Origin: Pleurocapsa sp. PCC 7319 | Lineage (GTDB): Bacteria > Cyanobacteriota > Cyanobacteriia > Cyanobacteriales > Xenococcaceae | Direction: 5' to 3' | NCBI RefSeq assembly: GCF_000332195.1 | Contig: NZ_KB235922.1 | Coordinates: forward strand, 4,685,322-4,749,321 | DNA length: 64,000 bases | Shown here: one piece after another, positions 25,639 to 35,797 of the stretch | Layout: each line of letters begins with the position of its first letter | How positions within the stretch are numbered: the first letter of the stretch is position 1 | The notes under the pieces: model-generated | Databases searched by the model: none | The model's input: the letters and a program-made list of their open reading frames with translations, nothing else | Told to the model about the DNA's origin: nothing | Translations under genes and position numbers: made by a program

Positions 25639-26358
25639 ATGGCAAAAAAAATGTCTCGCCGAATGCGCGAGTTAGTTAAAAAAGTAGATGAAAACAAAGT
25701 CTACGAACCTCTTGAAGCATTAACATTACTCAAGGAAACAGCGACAGCGAAATTTGATGAAACGGCTGAAGCTCACATTAAACTAGGTATCGATCCGAAG
25801 TATACCGATCAGCAACTAAGAACCACTGTTAGTCTCCCTAAAGGTACAGGACAAACCGTAAGAGTAGCAGTAATTGCTCGCGGAGAGAAGGTCAAAGAAG
25901 CAGAAGAAGCCGGAGCAGAGATCTACGGTTCAGAAGAATTGATCGAAGATATCCAAAAAGGCATGATGGATTTTGATATCTTGATTGCTACCCCTGATAT
26001 GATGCCTAAAGTAGCCAAATTAGGTCGTGTTTTAGGACCTAAGGGTTTGATGCCATCTCCTAAGGGAGGAACTGTTACAGCCGACCTAAAACCAGCGGTC
26101 GAAGCATTCAAAGCTGGTAAATTAGAATTTAGGGCTGACAAAACTGGCATCGTTCATGTTATGTTTGGTAAGGCATCTTTTTCAGCGGAAGATTTATTAG
26201 AGAATTTAAAAGCTCTTCAGGAAACCGTTGACCGTAATCGTCCTTCGGGAGCGAAAGGTCGTTACTGGCGTACTGTATATGTTTCCGCTTCTATGGGTCC
26301 ATCAATCCAAGTTGATGTCAGTGCGTTACAAGATTTAAGTTTGACGGTCGCAGCCTAA
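25639..26358 (+). CDS. rplA: 50S ribosomal protein L1
   Basis: The 239-residue protein starts [15 protein letters not shown] and contains the L1 signature region around [20 protein letters not shown] and the [15 protein letters not shown] segment. L1 forms the mobile stalk at the ribosomal E site. RBS AAGGAGA 9 bases before ATG. An L10 leader structure follows before rplJ. Confidence 0.98.
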   Translation: MAKKMSRRMRELVKKVDENKVYEPLEALTLLKETATAKFDETAEAHIKLGIDPKYTDQQLRTTVSLPKGTGQTVRVAVIARGEKVKEAEEAGAEIYGSEELIEDIQKGMMDFDILIATPDMMPKVAKLGRVLGPKGLMPSPKGGTVTADLKPAVEAFKAGKLEFRADKTGIVHVMFGKASFSAEDLLENLKALQETVDRNRPSGAKGRYWRTVYVSASMGPSIQVDVSALQDLSLTVAA

Positions 26359-26415
26359 ACGAAATTTTTGACGAAACACTACAAGTAAATATTAAAGATT
26401 AAACGACTAGTACCA

Positions 26416-26545
26416 AAGACAGCAGGAGCGTCTTGACGCTTAATATCCTGCCGAGGTTAATGTCTATCAGTTTGGTTTTCTAAGTTTCTTTACGGAAATT
26501 AGAAAACCAGACTAGGCAACCTCTGGCAGATAGCTGGAGGTTTTG
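26416..26545 (+). promoter_or_regulatory. Ribosomal protein L10 leader
   Basis: The leader upstream of rplJ carries nested stems: GCAGGA-GCGTC-TTG-(A)CGC-TTAATA-TCCTGC (26420-26450), GGTTTTCTAA...TTAGAAAACC (about 26472-26509), and CCTC-TGGCAGATAGCTG-GAGG (26520-26540), with AGACAGCAGG and GCCGAGG elements seen in known L10 leaders. These are bound by L10 (or L10-L12) for feedback control of rplJL. The assignment is from motif and position. Confidence 0.82.
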
Positions 26546-26591
26546 CCGTTTAAGACCCAAAAGATCCCAACCAAAAAGGAGGTGATACAAA

Positions 26592-27116
26592 ATGGGGAGA
26601 ACCCTCGCCAACAAAAAAGAAATAGTAGCCGAACTCAAGGAAACTTTGAGCAAAGCGCAACTAGCTTTTGTAATCAATTATGAGGGGTTATCGGTAGCAG
26701 AAATTACCGACTTACGTAATCGTCTGCGTCCTAGTGGTGCAACTTGTAAGATTACGAAGAACACCCTGATGAACATCGCCATCCAAGGTGATGAAAATTG
26801 GCAACCAATGGCAGAGTTCCTAAGTGCTCCAACTGCCTTTCTTTTGACCGGAGAAGAAATAGGAGCAGCCGTTAAGGCTTACAAAGGATTCCAGAAGGAA
26901 ACCAAGAAGACTGAGTTGCGCGGCGGCGTAATGGAAGGTCAGGCTTTGACCAAACAACAGGTTGAAGCATTAGGTGACTTGCCCACCAAAGATGAATTAT
27001 ACGCTCAAATTGCTGGTGCAATTAATGCCTTAGCCACCAAAGTTGCTGTGGGCGTTAAAGAAGTTCCCAGCGGACTGGTAAGAGGGATCAAAGCTGTTTC
27101 AGAACAAGAAGCATAA
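26592..27116 (+). CDS. rplJ: 50S ribosomal protein L10
   Basis: The 174-residue protein starts [20 protein letters not shown] and has [18 protein letters not shown] and the [11 protein letters not shown] motif. L10 anchors L7/L12 dimers to the stalk base. A strong ribosome binding site AAAAAGGAGGTGATA precedes the ATG. The adjacent leader is likely its feedback control element. Confidence 0.97.
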   Translation: MGRTLANKKEIVAELKETLSKAQLAFVINYEGLSVAEITDLRNRLRPSGATCKITKNTLMNIAIQGDENWQPMAEFLSAPTAFLLTGEEIGAAVKAYKGFQKETKKTELRGGVMEGQALTKQQVEALGDLPTKDELYAQIAGAINALATKVAVGVKEVPSGLVRGIKAVSEQEA

Positions 27117-27181
27117 GCTACTATTTGAAACTATTTACACAACTAACTAATCAATCATCTATCAATCAAGGAGTAAAATTT

Positions 27182-27568
27182 ATGTCTGCTGCAACTGATG
27201 AAATTCTCGAAAAGTTGAAAGCTCTAAGCCTTTTAGAGGCTTCTGAACTAGTTTCTCAAATTGAAGAAACTTTTGGTGTCAGTGCTGCTGCTTCTGCTGG
27301 AGTAGTTATGGCTGCTCCCGGCGCTGCTGCTGCTGGAGAACCTGAAGAAGAGAAAACAGAATTCGATGTAGTTCTTGAAGAAGTACCCAAAGAGAAGAAA
27401 ATTGCCATTCTTAAGGTGGTACGTACCATTACTGGTTTAGGTCTTAAAGAAGCCAAGGAAATGGTTGAATCTACTCCAAAGGCTCTTAAAGAAGGTGTTT
27501 CTAAAGACGATGCTGAAGAAACCAAGAAAAAACTGGAAGAAGCTGGTGCCAAAGTTGCTGTCAAGTAA
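27182..27568 (+). CDS. rplL: 50S ribosomal protein L7/L12
   Basis: From ATG 27182 (RBS CAAGGAG 7-12 bases upstream) the protein has 128 residues: N-terminal dimerisation domain, an alanine/glycine-rich hinge ([14 protein letters not shown]) and the C-terminal domain [12 protein letters not shown]...[13 protein letters not shown] longer frame opening at 27125 is not the real start. L7/L12 recruits translation factors. A terminator follows. Confidence 0.98.
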   Translation: MSAATDEILEKLKALSLLEASELVSQIEETFGVSAAASAGVVMAAPGAAAAGEPEEEKTEFDVVLEEVPKEKKIAILKVVRTITGLGLKEAKEMVESTPKALKEGVSKDDAEETKKKLEEAGAKVAVK

Positions 27569-27603
27569 TCAGTTAATCTAAGTTTCAATTGAAGTTTAAA
27601 TAC

Positions 27604-27634
27604 AAGGGACATTCAATTAAATGTCCCTTTTTTT
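27604..27634 (+). terminator. Rho-independent terminator after rplL
   Basis: AAGGGACATT...AATGTCCCTT forms a 10-bp stem with a short AT loop, followed by eight T residues. It ends the secE-rplL transcript. Confidence 0.95.
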
Positions 27635-27730
27635 TTGGCTGTATTGTAGCCGCATTCGTCACAAGTTAAGGTGGTGTGTCGTTTGTCAATCGGTTTTTAG
27701 CTCTAAGCTTTTGGAACACAGTTTAGCATT
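27613..27730 (-). pseudogene. Possible zinc-ribbon protein relic
   Basis: On the minus strand the translation DKRHTTLTCDECGYNTAKKK runs to a stop at 27613-27615, and a +1 shifted frame just upstream reads VDNNAKLCSKSLELKTD. Joined, they look like the end of a small zinc-ribbon protein with a CDECGY knuckle, interrupted by a one-base frameshift and by stops. It has no start codon and overlaps the rplL terminator. Assignment is tentative. Confidence 0.3.
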
Positions 27731-27967
27731 GTTGTCAACCCGTGAGCCTTCTTATTTAAAGCGATTGGCTTTGCCACTGCGCGGAGCGCAATCGCTCAAA
27801 ATATCTGGCAAATTATTCGATATTTATTTGCTTACCTCTATGAAAATTTTTCTTATTGAGTTTTTATAAGCTTTTCTACTTATTGCAAAAGTGGGATACA
27901 CTGTTTGAAAATTAATTTTAAGTTTAGATTAATTATAGAAATTTATTTCAATGGGATGTAAAAGCTT
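27731..27967. other. Intergenic region upstream of the CheB-CheR kinase gene
   Basis: AT-rich sequence with one GC-rich palindromic patch (CACTGCGCGGAGCGCAATCG near 27775-27795) resembling cyanobacterial interspersed repeats. No supported gene. The promoter of the kinase gene is presumably in the AT-rich 27880-27960 part. Confidence 0.5.
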
Positions 27968-30900
27968 ATGTCCGACAAGCACTATAACAGTCCCAGAAAA
28001 GCTCAAGCGAATGATTTTGATGATAACCGCTTCTTTGTGGTGGGAATTGGAGCTTCGGCAGGAGGACTACAAGCTTTAGAAGAGTTTTTTGAAAACATTC
28101 CCCAGGATATCGGTGCAGCGTTTGTAGTAATTCAACATCTTTCACCCCGCTTCAAAAGTTTGATGCAAGAGTTATTACAAAGAAAAACTTCTCTTCATGT
28201 CTATCAGATTGAGGATGGCATGAAGATAGTACCTAATTCGGTTTATGTTATTCCCCCTCGAACCAATATTGTAGTAGAGCACGGAAGATTACATTTTCGC
28301 GAGCAAAAACCAGAGCGGCTCAATTTTCCGATCAATATGTTTTTTGGTTCTTTAGCCCAAGAGTATCGAGATCGGGCTATGGGAGTGCTACTTTCAGGTA
28401 CGGGAAGCGATGGAACTGAAGGGTTGCAGGCAATTGGAGAAGCAGGAGGGCTGGCACTGATTCAGTCTCCTGAAACGGCACAATTTAGCGGGATGCCCGC
28501 CAATGCTTTGCCTACGGGGTTAGTAGATGAAGTCCTTTCTCCCCACGACTTGGCAGAAACGATTTATGAAATTGTCAGAATTACCCGCAACATCCCTTTA
28601 ACCGAGCAATTAACTGAAAATGTCATTGATCCGATACAGCTTAATCAAGTGCTGGAGTTACTTAATGACCAAGAAGCCGTAGACTTTTCTCAATATAAAG
28701 TAGGCACACTCTCAAGAAGAATTTATCATCGCTGTTCCCTGAACGGCTATCGCTCGCTAAAAGCTTACATTACCTATCTCGAAAGCTCCGAGTCAGAACG
28801 TCAACTACTCGTTCAGGATTTTTTGATCGGTTCGACTCGTTTTTTCCGCGATCCTGAAGCTTGGCATTTTTTGGAAACCAAAGTTTTACCCCCTTTACTC
28901 GAAAGTTTGGAGGCGCAACAACAGCTAAGAATTTGGGTGGCAGGTTGTGCTACAGGAGAAGAAGCTTACACTATGGCAATATTGGCTGATGAAGCAGTGG
29001 CAAAAAGCAATAAATCCTTGAGTGTCAAAATTTTTGCTACCGACTTAGATAGTTCGGCTTTGGAAACTGCTTCTAAAGGTATTTATCCCCTAAATATCAC
29101 TAAAGATATATCTGCCGAACGATTGGAACGCTATTTCCTCGACAAATCAGACTGTTACCAAGTTCGGCGACAGTTGCGGGAAATGCTTATTTTTGCACCC
29201 CACAACTTAACCAAAAATGCGGGCTTTTCTAAAATGAATCTGATTAGCTGCCGTAACGTGCTGATTTATATGCAGCCAGAACTACAACAGCAAGTATTAC
29301 GGATGCTGCATTTTTCTCTGGCATCTCAAGGTATTTTGTTTTTAGGCAGTGCAGAAGTTCTCGGGATGCTGGAAGGAGAGTTTTTAATGGTTAACTCGAA
29401 GTGGAAAATTTACCAAAAACAACGAGATAATCAACTTTCTTTATTACCCGTTACCAGAGAACCCCTAACAGCCCCAACCCTTTCTCCAACACGTCTTAAA
29501 CGCATTCAGCCTCGATTAGATCGTGTACTAGGTCAAGTTTTTAATTTCTGTTTTGGCGATCGCCAAGCAACCTGCTTGCTGGTCAGTGAAGATAACAAGT
29601 TGCTGCGTATTTTTTACGATACGGTAGATCTGTTGAGATTGCCTCTAGGGGAAGCTAATTTAGATGTGATATCTATAGTTCCTCCTGCTTTACAGTTACC
29701 TTTATCTACCGCTTTACACCGCGCCAAACGAGAACGAGAAACCGTACTCTACGCGGGAATTAAGTTAACTCAAAGAGAACAGTCGCGAATAATCAATCTT
29801 AAGGTGGGCATAGAGTCTGGGGAATCTCACAAAGAACAGTTGTTGATTGTATTGCTAGAAGAGCAAAAACTAAATATTAATACGGTTTCTAACCAAACGT
29901 TTGAAGTGAATGCGGAAACAGTCAACCAACTTAACGAATTAGAATACGAACTCCAACAAACTCGCGAGAACCTACAAACCACCATTGAAGAATTAGAAGC
30001 CACTAACGAAGAACAACAGGCGACTAATGAAGAACTGATTGCCTCCAATGAGGAACTGCAAAGCACCAACGAAGAACTACATTCGGTAAACGAGGAACTT
30101 TATACCGTCAATGCCGAACATCAATCCAAGATTCAAGAATTACTCGAACTCAATAACGATTTAGACAATCTGCTCCAGAGTACGGAAATTGGAGTGATTT
30201 TCCTGGATTTGAACCTCAATATTCGTAAATTTACTCCTGCTGCCGCTAAAGCCGTCAATGTTAGAGAAGGAGATGTCAATCGTCCTTTAACCGATTTTTC
30301 CCACAATTTATCTTGTTCTCCACGGCAAGACGTATGTTATGACCTAGTTGAATTACTCAACCAAGTTCTAAGTAGCCGACAATCCGTAGAACAGGAAATG
30401 GTGTTGCGTCCAACAGACAGACATATTTTAACGCGGGTTAACCCCTATTGGAGCGAAAAAAGAGAATGCCAAGGTCTGGTATTAAGCTTTATCGATATTG
30501 ATGAAATCAAACAAGTAGAAGAAAACCTGCGACGAAGTTCCGAGCAGTTACGCTTGATTACTGATGCCATGCCTGCTTGGATTTCCTATGTTGACGAACA
30601 ACGCTGCTGTCGTTTTAGCAATCGAGCTTATCAAAACTGGTTTGAAGGATATTCCGAAGGGATTGAAGGATTGGATTTAAAGACAATCTTAGGAGATGAA
30701 ATTTACCAGCAAGTTCTTCCCCATGTAGATATGGCTCTTGCAGGGGAAAACGTCAGTTTCGATATGGAATTTCCCTCTCTTAATCGCGGTTCTCGTTGGG
30801 TGAATATCAGCTATATTCCCCATATTCTGGATTCAGGTCAAGTAAAAGGATTTTTCGCCTTAATTAGCGATATCAATGATCGCAAGGCAGTGGAACGGAT

Positions 30901-31618
30901 AAAAGACGAATTTATTTCTGTTGTCAGTCATGAATTGCGTACCCCCTTGACAGGAATTTTAGGCATGTTGCAATTACTATCAGAAAAAAGTATTAAACCT
31001 GAATCGGAAAAAGGTGCAGAAGCTCTAAAAATTGCCTATGACAGTGCCTTACATTTGATGAATTTAGTCAAGGATATTTTGGAGCTAGAGCGTTTAGAAT
31101 CGGGCAAAATCAAGCTATTTAAGGATTGGGTCAATGCTGCCGATTTAGTTGGTCAAGCTAAAGATGTGATGAAAACCATGGCCAAGCGAGAAAAAATTAC
31201 CATTGATGTCTCCTCTGAGGAAATTGAAATTTATGTCAATGGCGATCGCATAATTCAAGTTTTAAATAATCTTCTCAGCAATGCCATTAAATTTTCTGAA
31301 CCCGGTTCGATAGTTTTTCTTACTGTAAAAAGGCAAAATGATACAGTTATTTTTACAGTTCAAGATCGGGGGAGGGGTATTCCCGAAGACAAACTTGACG
31401 ATATTTTCGAGCGTTTTCAGCAAGTGGATGCCTCAGATTCTCGTAAAAAAGGCGGAACGGGTTTAGGTTTAGCCATTTGTCGCCAAATTATCCAACAACA
31501 TCAGGGAAAAATCTGGGCGGAAAGCAGTTTCGGTGAAGGTAGCAGTTTTTACTTTGCTTTACCACTTGAAAGTTTGGAGGATACGGCAATTGAGTCAGAA
31601 GCAAATCTTGATCGTTGA
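27968..31618 (+). CDS. CheB-CheR-PAS hybrid histidine kinase
   Basis: The 1216-residue protein joins a CheB methylesterase domain (residues about 20-205; serine in [12 protein letters not shown], histidine in IQHLSPRF, aspartate in [10 protein letters not shown]), a CheR methyltransferase (about 225-490; [16 protein letters not shown] motif, [16 protein letters not shown]), a long coiled coil (about 640-740; repeated [17 protein letters not shown]), two PAS domains, and a HisKA/HATPase kinase with H988 in [11 protein letters not shown] and the G boxes [11 protein letters not shown] and GGTGLGLAI. Such fusions respond to unknown cues. No membrane segments or receiver. A response regulator overlaps its end. 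Confidence 0.93.
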   Translation: MSDKHYNSPRKAQANDFDDNRFFVVGIGASAGGLQALEEFFENIPQDIGAAFVVIQHLSPRFKSLMQELLQRKTSLHVYQIEDGMKIVPNSVYVIPPRTNIVVEHGRLHFREQKPERLNFPINMFFGSLAQEYRDRAMGVLLSGTGSDGTEGLQAIGEAGGLALIQSPETAQFSGMPANALPTGLVDEVLSPHDLAETIYEIVRITRNIPLTEQLTENVIDPIQLNQVLELLNDQEAVDFSQYKVGTLSRRIYHRCSLNGYRSLKAYITYLESSESERQLLVQDFLIGSTRFFRDPEAWHFLETKVLPPLLESLEAQQQLRIWVAGCATGEEAYTMAILADEAVAKSNKSLSVKIFATDLDSSALETASKGIYPLNITKDISAERLERYFLDKSDCYQVRRQLREMLIFAPHNLTKNAGFSKMNLISCRNVLIYMQPELQQQVLRMLHFSLASQGILFLGSAEVLGMLEGEFLMVNSKWKIYQKQRDNQLSLLPVTREPLTAPTLSPTRLKRIQPRLDRVLGQVFNFCFGDRQATCLLVSEDNKLLRIFYDTVDLLRLPLGEANLDVISIVPPALQLPLSTALHRAKRERETVLYAGIKLTQREQSRIINLKVGIESGESHKEQLLIVLLEEQKLNINTVSNQTFEVNAETVNQLNELEYELQQTRENLQTTIEELEATNEEQQATNEELIASNEELQSTNEELHSVNEELYTVNAEHQSKIQELLELNNDLDNLLQSTEIGVIFLDLNLNIRKFTPAAAKAVNVREGDVNRPLTDFSHNLSCSPRQDVCYDLVELLNQVLSSRQSVEQEMVLRPTDRHILTRVNPYWSEKRECQGLVLSFIDIDEIKQVEENLRRSSEQLRLITDAMPAWISYVDEQRCCRFSNRAYQNWFEGYSEGIEGLDLKTILGDEIYQQVLPHVDMALAGENVSFDMEFPSLNRGSRWVNISYIPHILDSGQVKGFFALISDINDRKAVERIKDEFISVVSHELRTPLTGILGMLQLLSEKSIKPESEKGAEALKIAYDSALHLMNLVKDILELERLESGKIKLFKDWVNAADLVGQAKDVMKTMAKREKITIDVSSEEIEIYVNGDRIIQVLNNLLSNAIKFSEPGSIVFLTVKRQNDTVIFTVQDRGRGIPEDKLDDIFERFQQVDASDSRKKGGTGLGLAICRQIIQQHQGKIWAESSFGEGSSFYFALPLESLEDTAIESEANLDR

Positions 31619-31964
31619 TGATGACGATAATGTACGAGCAACCGTAAAACTTTCTCTTCAGGTAACAACTGATTGGGAAATTTTGACTGTTGGTTCGGGA
31701 CAAGAATGTCTATCCTTAGCTCAAACCAAGCCTCCCGATCTAATTCTTCTCGATGTGATGATGCCCGGTCTAGATGGGATTGAAGTTTTACGCCAATTGC
31801 GAATTGATGCCGTAACTCAAGCAATCCCCGTTATTTTTCTGACGGCAAAAACTCTATTAAAAGACCAGAAACAGCTCAAAGATTTAGAAGTTCAAGGAAT
31901 AATATCAAAACCATTTGATGCTATGGATTTAGCAAAACAAATTTGTCTTTTACTAAAATGGTAA
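31590..31964 (+). CDS. Single-domain response regulator (CheY-like)
   Basis: The probable start is TTG 31590, preceded by GGAGG at 31577-31581, so the gene overlaps the kinase gene by 29 bases. The 124-residue protein is a receiver only: IVDDDDNVR acidic pocket, phosphoacceptor in LILLDVMMPG, VIFLTAK switch region and GIISKPFD lysine. It lacks an output domain and is the likely phosphorylation partner of the overlapping kinase; translational coupling would give matched amounts. Confidence 0.9.
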   Translation: MSQKQILIVDDDDNVRATVKLSLQVTTDWEILTVGSGQECLSLAQTKPPDLILLDVMMPGLDGIEVLRQLRIDAVTQAIPVIFLTAKTLLKDQKQLKDLEVQGIISKPFDAMDLAKQICLLLKW

Positions 31965-32010
31965 ATTTTTGTTCATGTATTTTTAGGACAAAGTAGTGCA
32001 ATTGATTTAT

Positions 32011-32029
32011 CCAGGCTAAAATAGCCTGG
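32011..32029 (+). terminator. Hairpin after the response regulator gene
   Basis: CCAGGCTA-AAA-TAGCCTGG is a perfect 8-bp stem with a 3-base loop 46 bases after the response regulator stop. No T run follows, so it is a transcript-end stabiliser or weak terminator rather than a classic intrinsic terminator. Confidence 0.55.
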
Positions 32030-32085
32030 AACTTAAACCTTAATACAATACTTCTCTTTTAAGAATTTAATTTTGCCAACTTCTC

Positions 32086-33153
32086 ATGTCCGTTCCCTTT
32101 GATGCTGTCTCTGCTCAGAAAAGAATCGATCAATTTTGGTGTCTTCCTGCTAGCTTTGGTATGGAGAGAAATGCCTATCATAATTATCTCAATGAGATTG
32201 TAAGCGATCGCTATGCTCTGATCAATGGCTTGCAATTATTGAGAGACGAACTACAATTTGCTGCTGCTAGTCCTACTGATATGCACATCTGTGGGGCAGA
32301 TTTAAGCTTGCCCAGTGTAATTACAACTTTAGCCTATACAAATTGTGGCGATCGCATTCATCAAGGCGAAGCCACTAAGCGCTATCGAGATGTAGTAGCA
32401 TCTCGTTTTGCCACCCTTTCCGAAATTGGCGAACTAAAACTAGAAGCATTTTTCCCTGCCGGTGGCGGTACAGACAATGGAGCAACACTAGCTCATGTAA
32501 CGGTAGCGCATCAGATGGATGAAGCATTACGCAGAAAACTATATGAAGGTAATCCTCAGTCGATGGTGTTAGTGGCAATAGACCTCAAAACTCATGTAGG
32601 TCGATTGGAAGAAGGGGAAAAGCGTATTTATGGAAAAACTTGTGAATCTCCCTGGAGAGAACCCCGTAATGCCTGTGGAGCAATTGTCGGAGCCTTATCC
32701 GAATATCATCCTCACAATATGATTCATCGCCGTATCAGAGATGATTTAGGCGAAAAAAATTTTCAATATCTCTCGAATCAGAAAATTTTTACCGATGATG
32801 GTGTAGATATCACCATGGCAGTAGCATCGGCAATTGTGGCCATAAGAGGTATTCGCAATACGGCAATGGCAATGACGCAAGAAATAGATGAACGAGGGAT
32901 AGCTCATCTAACTGCTAGTACTACAGTAAATCGACCTTCACGAGATGATCTGGTGATTTATTTAGCTAGGGCGACAGTATTCAACGGCAAAATACGAATA
33001 CAAAGTCTGGGGACAAAAGCGGAACTCTACAGTGGCAAACTAATTAAGTATGCAGGAGAACGGCGACTTCAGTTAATCTATAACAATTTAGATAGTGAAC
33101 ATCTGCCTGTGGAAGAAATTCCCTATAAAGTTAAGCCTTCAGGGTTGTATTAA
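32086..33153 (+). CDS. Hypothetical protein, 355 aa
   Basis: I do not recognise the family. The protein is soluble, without signal or membrane segments, and well conserved in composition with its neighbours. Notable stretches are FWCLPASFGMERNAYHNYLNEI, HICGADLSLPSVITTLAYT, AFFPAGGGTDNGATLAHVTVAHQMDEAL, ESPWREPRNACGAIVGALSEYHPHN and TASTTVNRPSRDDLVIYLARA. The GGGTDNGAT loop could be a nucleotide or phosphate contact, but this is speculation. The gene stands 120 bp after the response regulator and 37 bp before the MscS channel gene. Confidence 0.7.
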   Translation: MSVPFDAVSAQKRIDQFWCLPASFGMERNAYHNYLNEIVSDRYALINGLQLLRDELQFAAASPTDMHICGADLSLPSVITTLAYTNCGDRIHQGEATKRYRDVVASRFATLSEIGELKLEAFFPAGGGTDNGATLAHVTVAHQMDEALRRKLYEGNPQSMVLVAIDLKTHVGRLEEGEKRIYGKTCESPWREPRNACGAIVGALSEYHPHNMIHRRIRDDLGEKNFQYLSNQKIFTDDGVDITMAVASAIVAIRGIRNTAMAMTQEIDERGIAHLTASTTVNRPSRDDLVIYLARATVFNGKIRIQSLGTKAELYSGKLIKYAGERRLQLIYNNLDSEHLPVEEIPYKVKPSGLY

Positions 33154-33190
33154 CTTAGTTAATTTATCAGAAATCTCTGATTTTCTAGCT

Positions 33191-34873
33191 ATGTTGTCTC
33201 TTAATCGATCTAATTGGAATTCCTGTAATCGACAAAAATTAAATTTTTCTTGGGTAAAAATAATTTTAGCGTTACTATTATGGTTTTTACTTGTAGTGAC
33301 TCCTGTTTCTGCCCAAAATAATTCTTTTTCTATCGATCAACTACTAACTTTTCCAATTGATAATTCCACTACTGAAACTAAAGCTGCAATTGTTATTGAT
33401 GAACAAGAAATTTTTCAGGTGAGTGGTTCAACAAACTTAACGGCTGAAGACCGCGCCGATAATATTAACGATATACTCTTGGAAGTAATTAATTCTTCCC
33501 AACCTCCCCAGATTGAGATTAAACAACGAAATAAATTACCAGTTATTTATCTAAATAATCACCATTTACTGACTGTTACGTCTCAAGATATAACTAAAGA
33601 TAATACGGTTGAAACCCAAGCTATTACCTGGAAAACTGAATTAGAAACCAAGATCAAACAGGCACAATTCAGCAGAACCCCTAAATATATTCGGGAAAAG
33701 TCGCTCTTAGCCGTAATTATCTTGGTGGTAGTTTTTGCCACTGATAAAGTAATTAGTCTACTCAAACAATATTCTTTACCCAAAGCGATCGCCAAACTTT
33801 TACCAGGGATTAATCCGACTCATTTGGAGTCTCCCAATATAGGAACATTATTTAAAACCAAATTAATCTTAGTCAGGGTGATTTTATGGTCTGTCACTAT
33901 TTATTATTTGAGTGGTTTATTTCCCCAGTCTCGACACTGGCGGAGTATGATCATCGAGATTTTAAGAGATATCTTTGAAATTTCTTTTGAAACTTCATTA
34001 TTTAACCTTGGCGATCGCTCTTACTCTTTAATCGATCTACTGATTCTGGCGGGATTATTTTGGGGATTGCTCGTAGCAACCCAAACTATGACTACCCTTT
34101 TGCGAACCAGGGTGCTTCGCCAGACACGAATGAGTCGGGGGTCGCAGGAGGTTATTTTTGTTGTTGTTAAATATGGTTTAATTTCTCTGGGGACAATTAT
34201 TCTGCTGCAAGTATGGGGATTAAACCTCAGTTCCATAGCTATCTTAGGTAGTGCTTTGGGGGTGGGTATTGGTTTTGGGTTCCAAGATATTGCCAAAAAC
34301 TTTGCTAGTGGAGTGGTGTTATTATTCGAGCGTTCGGTGCAAATCGGTGATTTTATTCAAGTCAACGGACATAAAGGTCTAGTTGAGCGTATACAGGCTC
34401 GTAGTATTGTTCTCAAAACCTTAGACCACATTTCCATTGTCGTTCCCAACTCTCGCCTACTAGCCGACGAGGTAATTAACTGGAGTCATGATAGTCCGAT
34501 TTCCCGCTTTGTATTACCTGTGGGAGTAATATATGACTGCGATCCTGAGGTTGTTAAAGAGATTTTACTTCAGGTAGCAAAAGAACACCCGGAGGTATTA
34601 GCTCGTCCTCAGCCTCAAGTTTTTTTTACTGGCTTTGGGGATAGCTCTTTAGACTTTGAATTGCTGGTATGGGTTGCTGAACCCAGTCGTCAACCAATTA
34701 TAAAAAGTGAGTTGTATTTTCGAATCTATAGAATTTTACGCGATCGCGCGATAGAAATTCCCTTTCCCCAAAGGGATTTACACCTGCGGAGTAAGTTACA
34801 GCTCATTTCTCCAGATTTAGAAGCTGCTTTCCTACGCTGGCTCAATAATTCTTCCAATCGTCCATCCAACTAA
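33191..34873 (+). CDS. MscS-family mechanosensitive ion channel
   Basis: Starting at ATG 33191 the 560-residue protein has a signal peptide (about residues 15-42, ending VSAQ), a periplasmic region of about 130 residues, four to five membrane helices, and the MscS domain: the pore-lining helix IAILGSALGVGIGFGFQDIAKNFASGVVLLFE and the beta domain GDFIQVNGHKGLVERIQARS, then the C-terminal alpha/beta part. These channels release solutes on hypo-osmotic shock. A longer frame from 33095 overlaps the upstream gene and is not needed. Confidence 0.92.
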   Translation: MLSLNRSNWNSCNRQKLNFSWVKIILALLLWFLLVVTPVSAQNNSFSIDQLLTFPIDNSTTETKAAIVIDEQEIFQVSGSTNLTAEDRADNINDILLEVINSSQPPQIEIKQRNKLPVIYLNNHHLLTVTSQDITKDNTVETQAITWKTELETKIKQAQFSRTPKYIREKSLLAVIILVVVFATDKVISLLKQYSLPKAIAKLLPGINPTHLESPNIGTLFKTKLILVRVILWSVTIYYLSGLFPQSRHWRSMIIEILRDIFEISFETSLFNLGDRSYSLIDLLILAGLFWGLLVATQTMTTLLRTRVLRQTRMSRGSQEVIFVVVKYGLISLGTIILLQVWGLNLSSIAILGSALGVGIGFGFQDIAKNFASGVVLLFERSVQIGDFIQVNGHKGLVERIQARSIVLKTLDHISIVVPNSRLLADEVINWSHDSPISRFVLPVGVIYDCDPEVVKEILLQVAKEHPEVLARPQPQVFFTGFGDSSLDFELLVWVAEPSRQPIIKSELYFRIYRILRDRAIEIPFPQRDLHLRSKLQLISPDLEAAFLRWLNNSSNRPSN

Positions 34874-34885
34874 TTCAAAAGACAA

Positions 34886-35254
34886 CTAACGAATTTGGAC
34901 TTGCTCAATATTGACTTCACTAACACCTCGGACATTTTGAGCAACAGTTACCAATCTATCTAAAAAACTTTTATCTGGTATTGTACCTTTTAAAATAATT
35001 TTGCTATCGTTTTGTGCCACATAAACAGTAGATATTCCGCCCAAAATAGAGTCTTCATCCAATGCTTTGGCAACTCTTTTGGCTAAACCACTAGCATCAT
35101 ATTCTCCATCCAAACCAATTCGTTCTTCAGCAATAGAAGGGCTTGAATCTTTAACTAGGAGTGCAGTTTTATCTTCACAGGCACTGAATATTACTAAAGA
35201 AGTAACAATAAAAACTATCAGTAAAGAGTTTAAAGGATTAAATTTTGTTTTCAT
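34886..35254 (-). CDS. BON-domain lipoprotein
   Basis: A 122-residue protein with a hydrophobic signal ending in a lipobox-like FSAC near residue 26, then a single BON domain (YDASGLAKRVAKALDED... IILKGTIPDKSFLDRLVTVAQNVRGVSEVNIEQV). BON domains bind phospholipid or protein in the periplasm and often help maintain envelope integrity. It converges with the MscS gene (12 bp between stops) and follows the beta-barrel-like gene. Confidence 0.85.
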   Translation of the reverse strand: MKTKFNPLNSLLIVFIVTSLVIFSACEDKTALLVKDSSPSIAEERIGLDGEYDASGLAKRVAKALDEDSILGGISTVYVAQNDSKIILKGTIPDKSFLDRLVTVAQNVRGVSEVNIEQVQIR

Positions 35255-35338
35255 GATCGCTGTTTCTCCAACTGAGATTAAAAAAAATTCGTCAGTGGTT
35301 AGTCAGGATCGCTCTTGGCAACTAACCACTGACAAAAT

Positions 35339-35797
35339 TTAGAAGTTGTAACCTAAACCAACAATGAAATCTACTCTATCGTCATCAAATGTTAGCCAGA
35401 CAACAGAACCATTGGCAGTTAGTTTATTACTGGCACGATAATCTGCACCACTTGTAACTGTTAAGCCGACGCTACCACCATCATGAGTAGTTCCACCAAT
35501 ACCGGCACCAGCAAAAGGTAATAATCTTCGGTTTTTGAAGGGTGATTCGAAGTCATAGGTAATTGGTGCAATAACTGTCAATTCTGTATCGTCGTCAAAT
35601 TCTACATCTGTGAGAACTGCAGGTCGTATAGAAAGCTGTTCGGCTAATTCGAGCTTGGCATTGGCTGCAAAGCTTTCATCGGTAGCACCTAAACCAATAT
35701 CGTTAGATCTATCTTGAGCAGATGCGATCACAGGGGTAGCTAAGACAATCGCACCGATTAAACTCAAACTAAGTAAATAACGTGAATCGAGTTTCAT
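35339..35797 (-). CDS. Small outer-membrane beta-barrel-like protein
   Basis: The start is ATG 35797, preceded by GAGGAGGT on the minus strand; an upstream ATG at 35812 is unlikely. The 152-residue protein has a signal peptide (residues about 1-28, ending ASA-QD), then alternating polar/hydrophobic strands (ELTVIAPITYDFESP, LLPFAGAGIGGTTHDG, SGADYRASNKLTANGSVVWL) and a C-terminal aromatic residue (VGLGYNF), typical of small beta barrels. It resembles orphan outer-membrane barrels of the OmpW/YfaZ type only in general form; no closer family is recognised. Confidence 0.75.
   Translation of the reverse strand: MKLDSRYLLSLSLIGAIVLATPVIASAQDRSNDIGLGATDESFAANAKLELAEQLSIRPAVLTDVEFDDDTELTVIAPITYDFESPFKNRRLLPFAGAGIGGTTHDGGSVGLTVTSGADYRASNKLTANGSVVWLTFDDDRVDFIVGLGYNF

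Noticed and set aside
27256-27612. Long minus-strand frame antisense to rplL
   Set aside because: It is the complement of the very biased L7/L12 coding sequence and has no support of its own.
27621-27869. Plus-strand 82-codon frame after rplL
   Set aside because: It begins inside the terminator T run, has poor composition and matches nothing.
31533-31592. Upstream ATG start at 31533 for the response regulator
   Set aside because: It would add 19 residues that are not part of a receiver domain and would overlap the kinase gene by 86 bp; the TTG at 31590 has GGAGG at a proper distance.
34081-34150. Possible repeat insertion inside the MscS-type gene (GC-richer patch)
   Set aside because: The translated RTRVLRQTRMSRGSQEV is what MscS-family proteins normally have before the pore helix, so it is native sequence.
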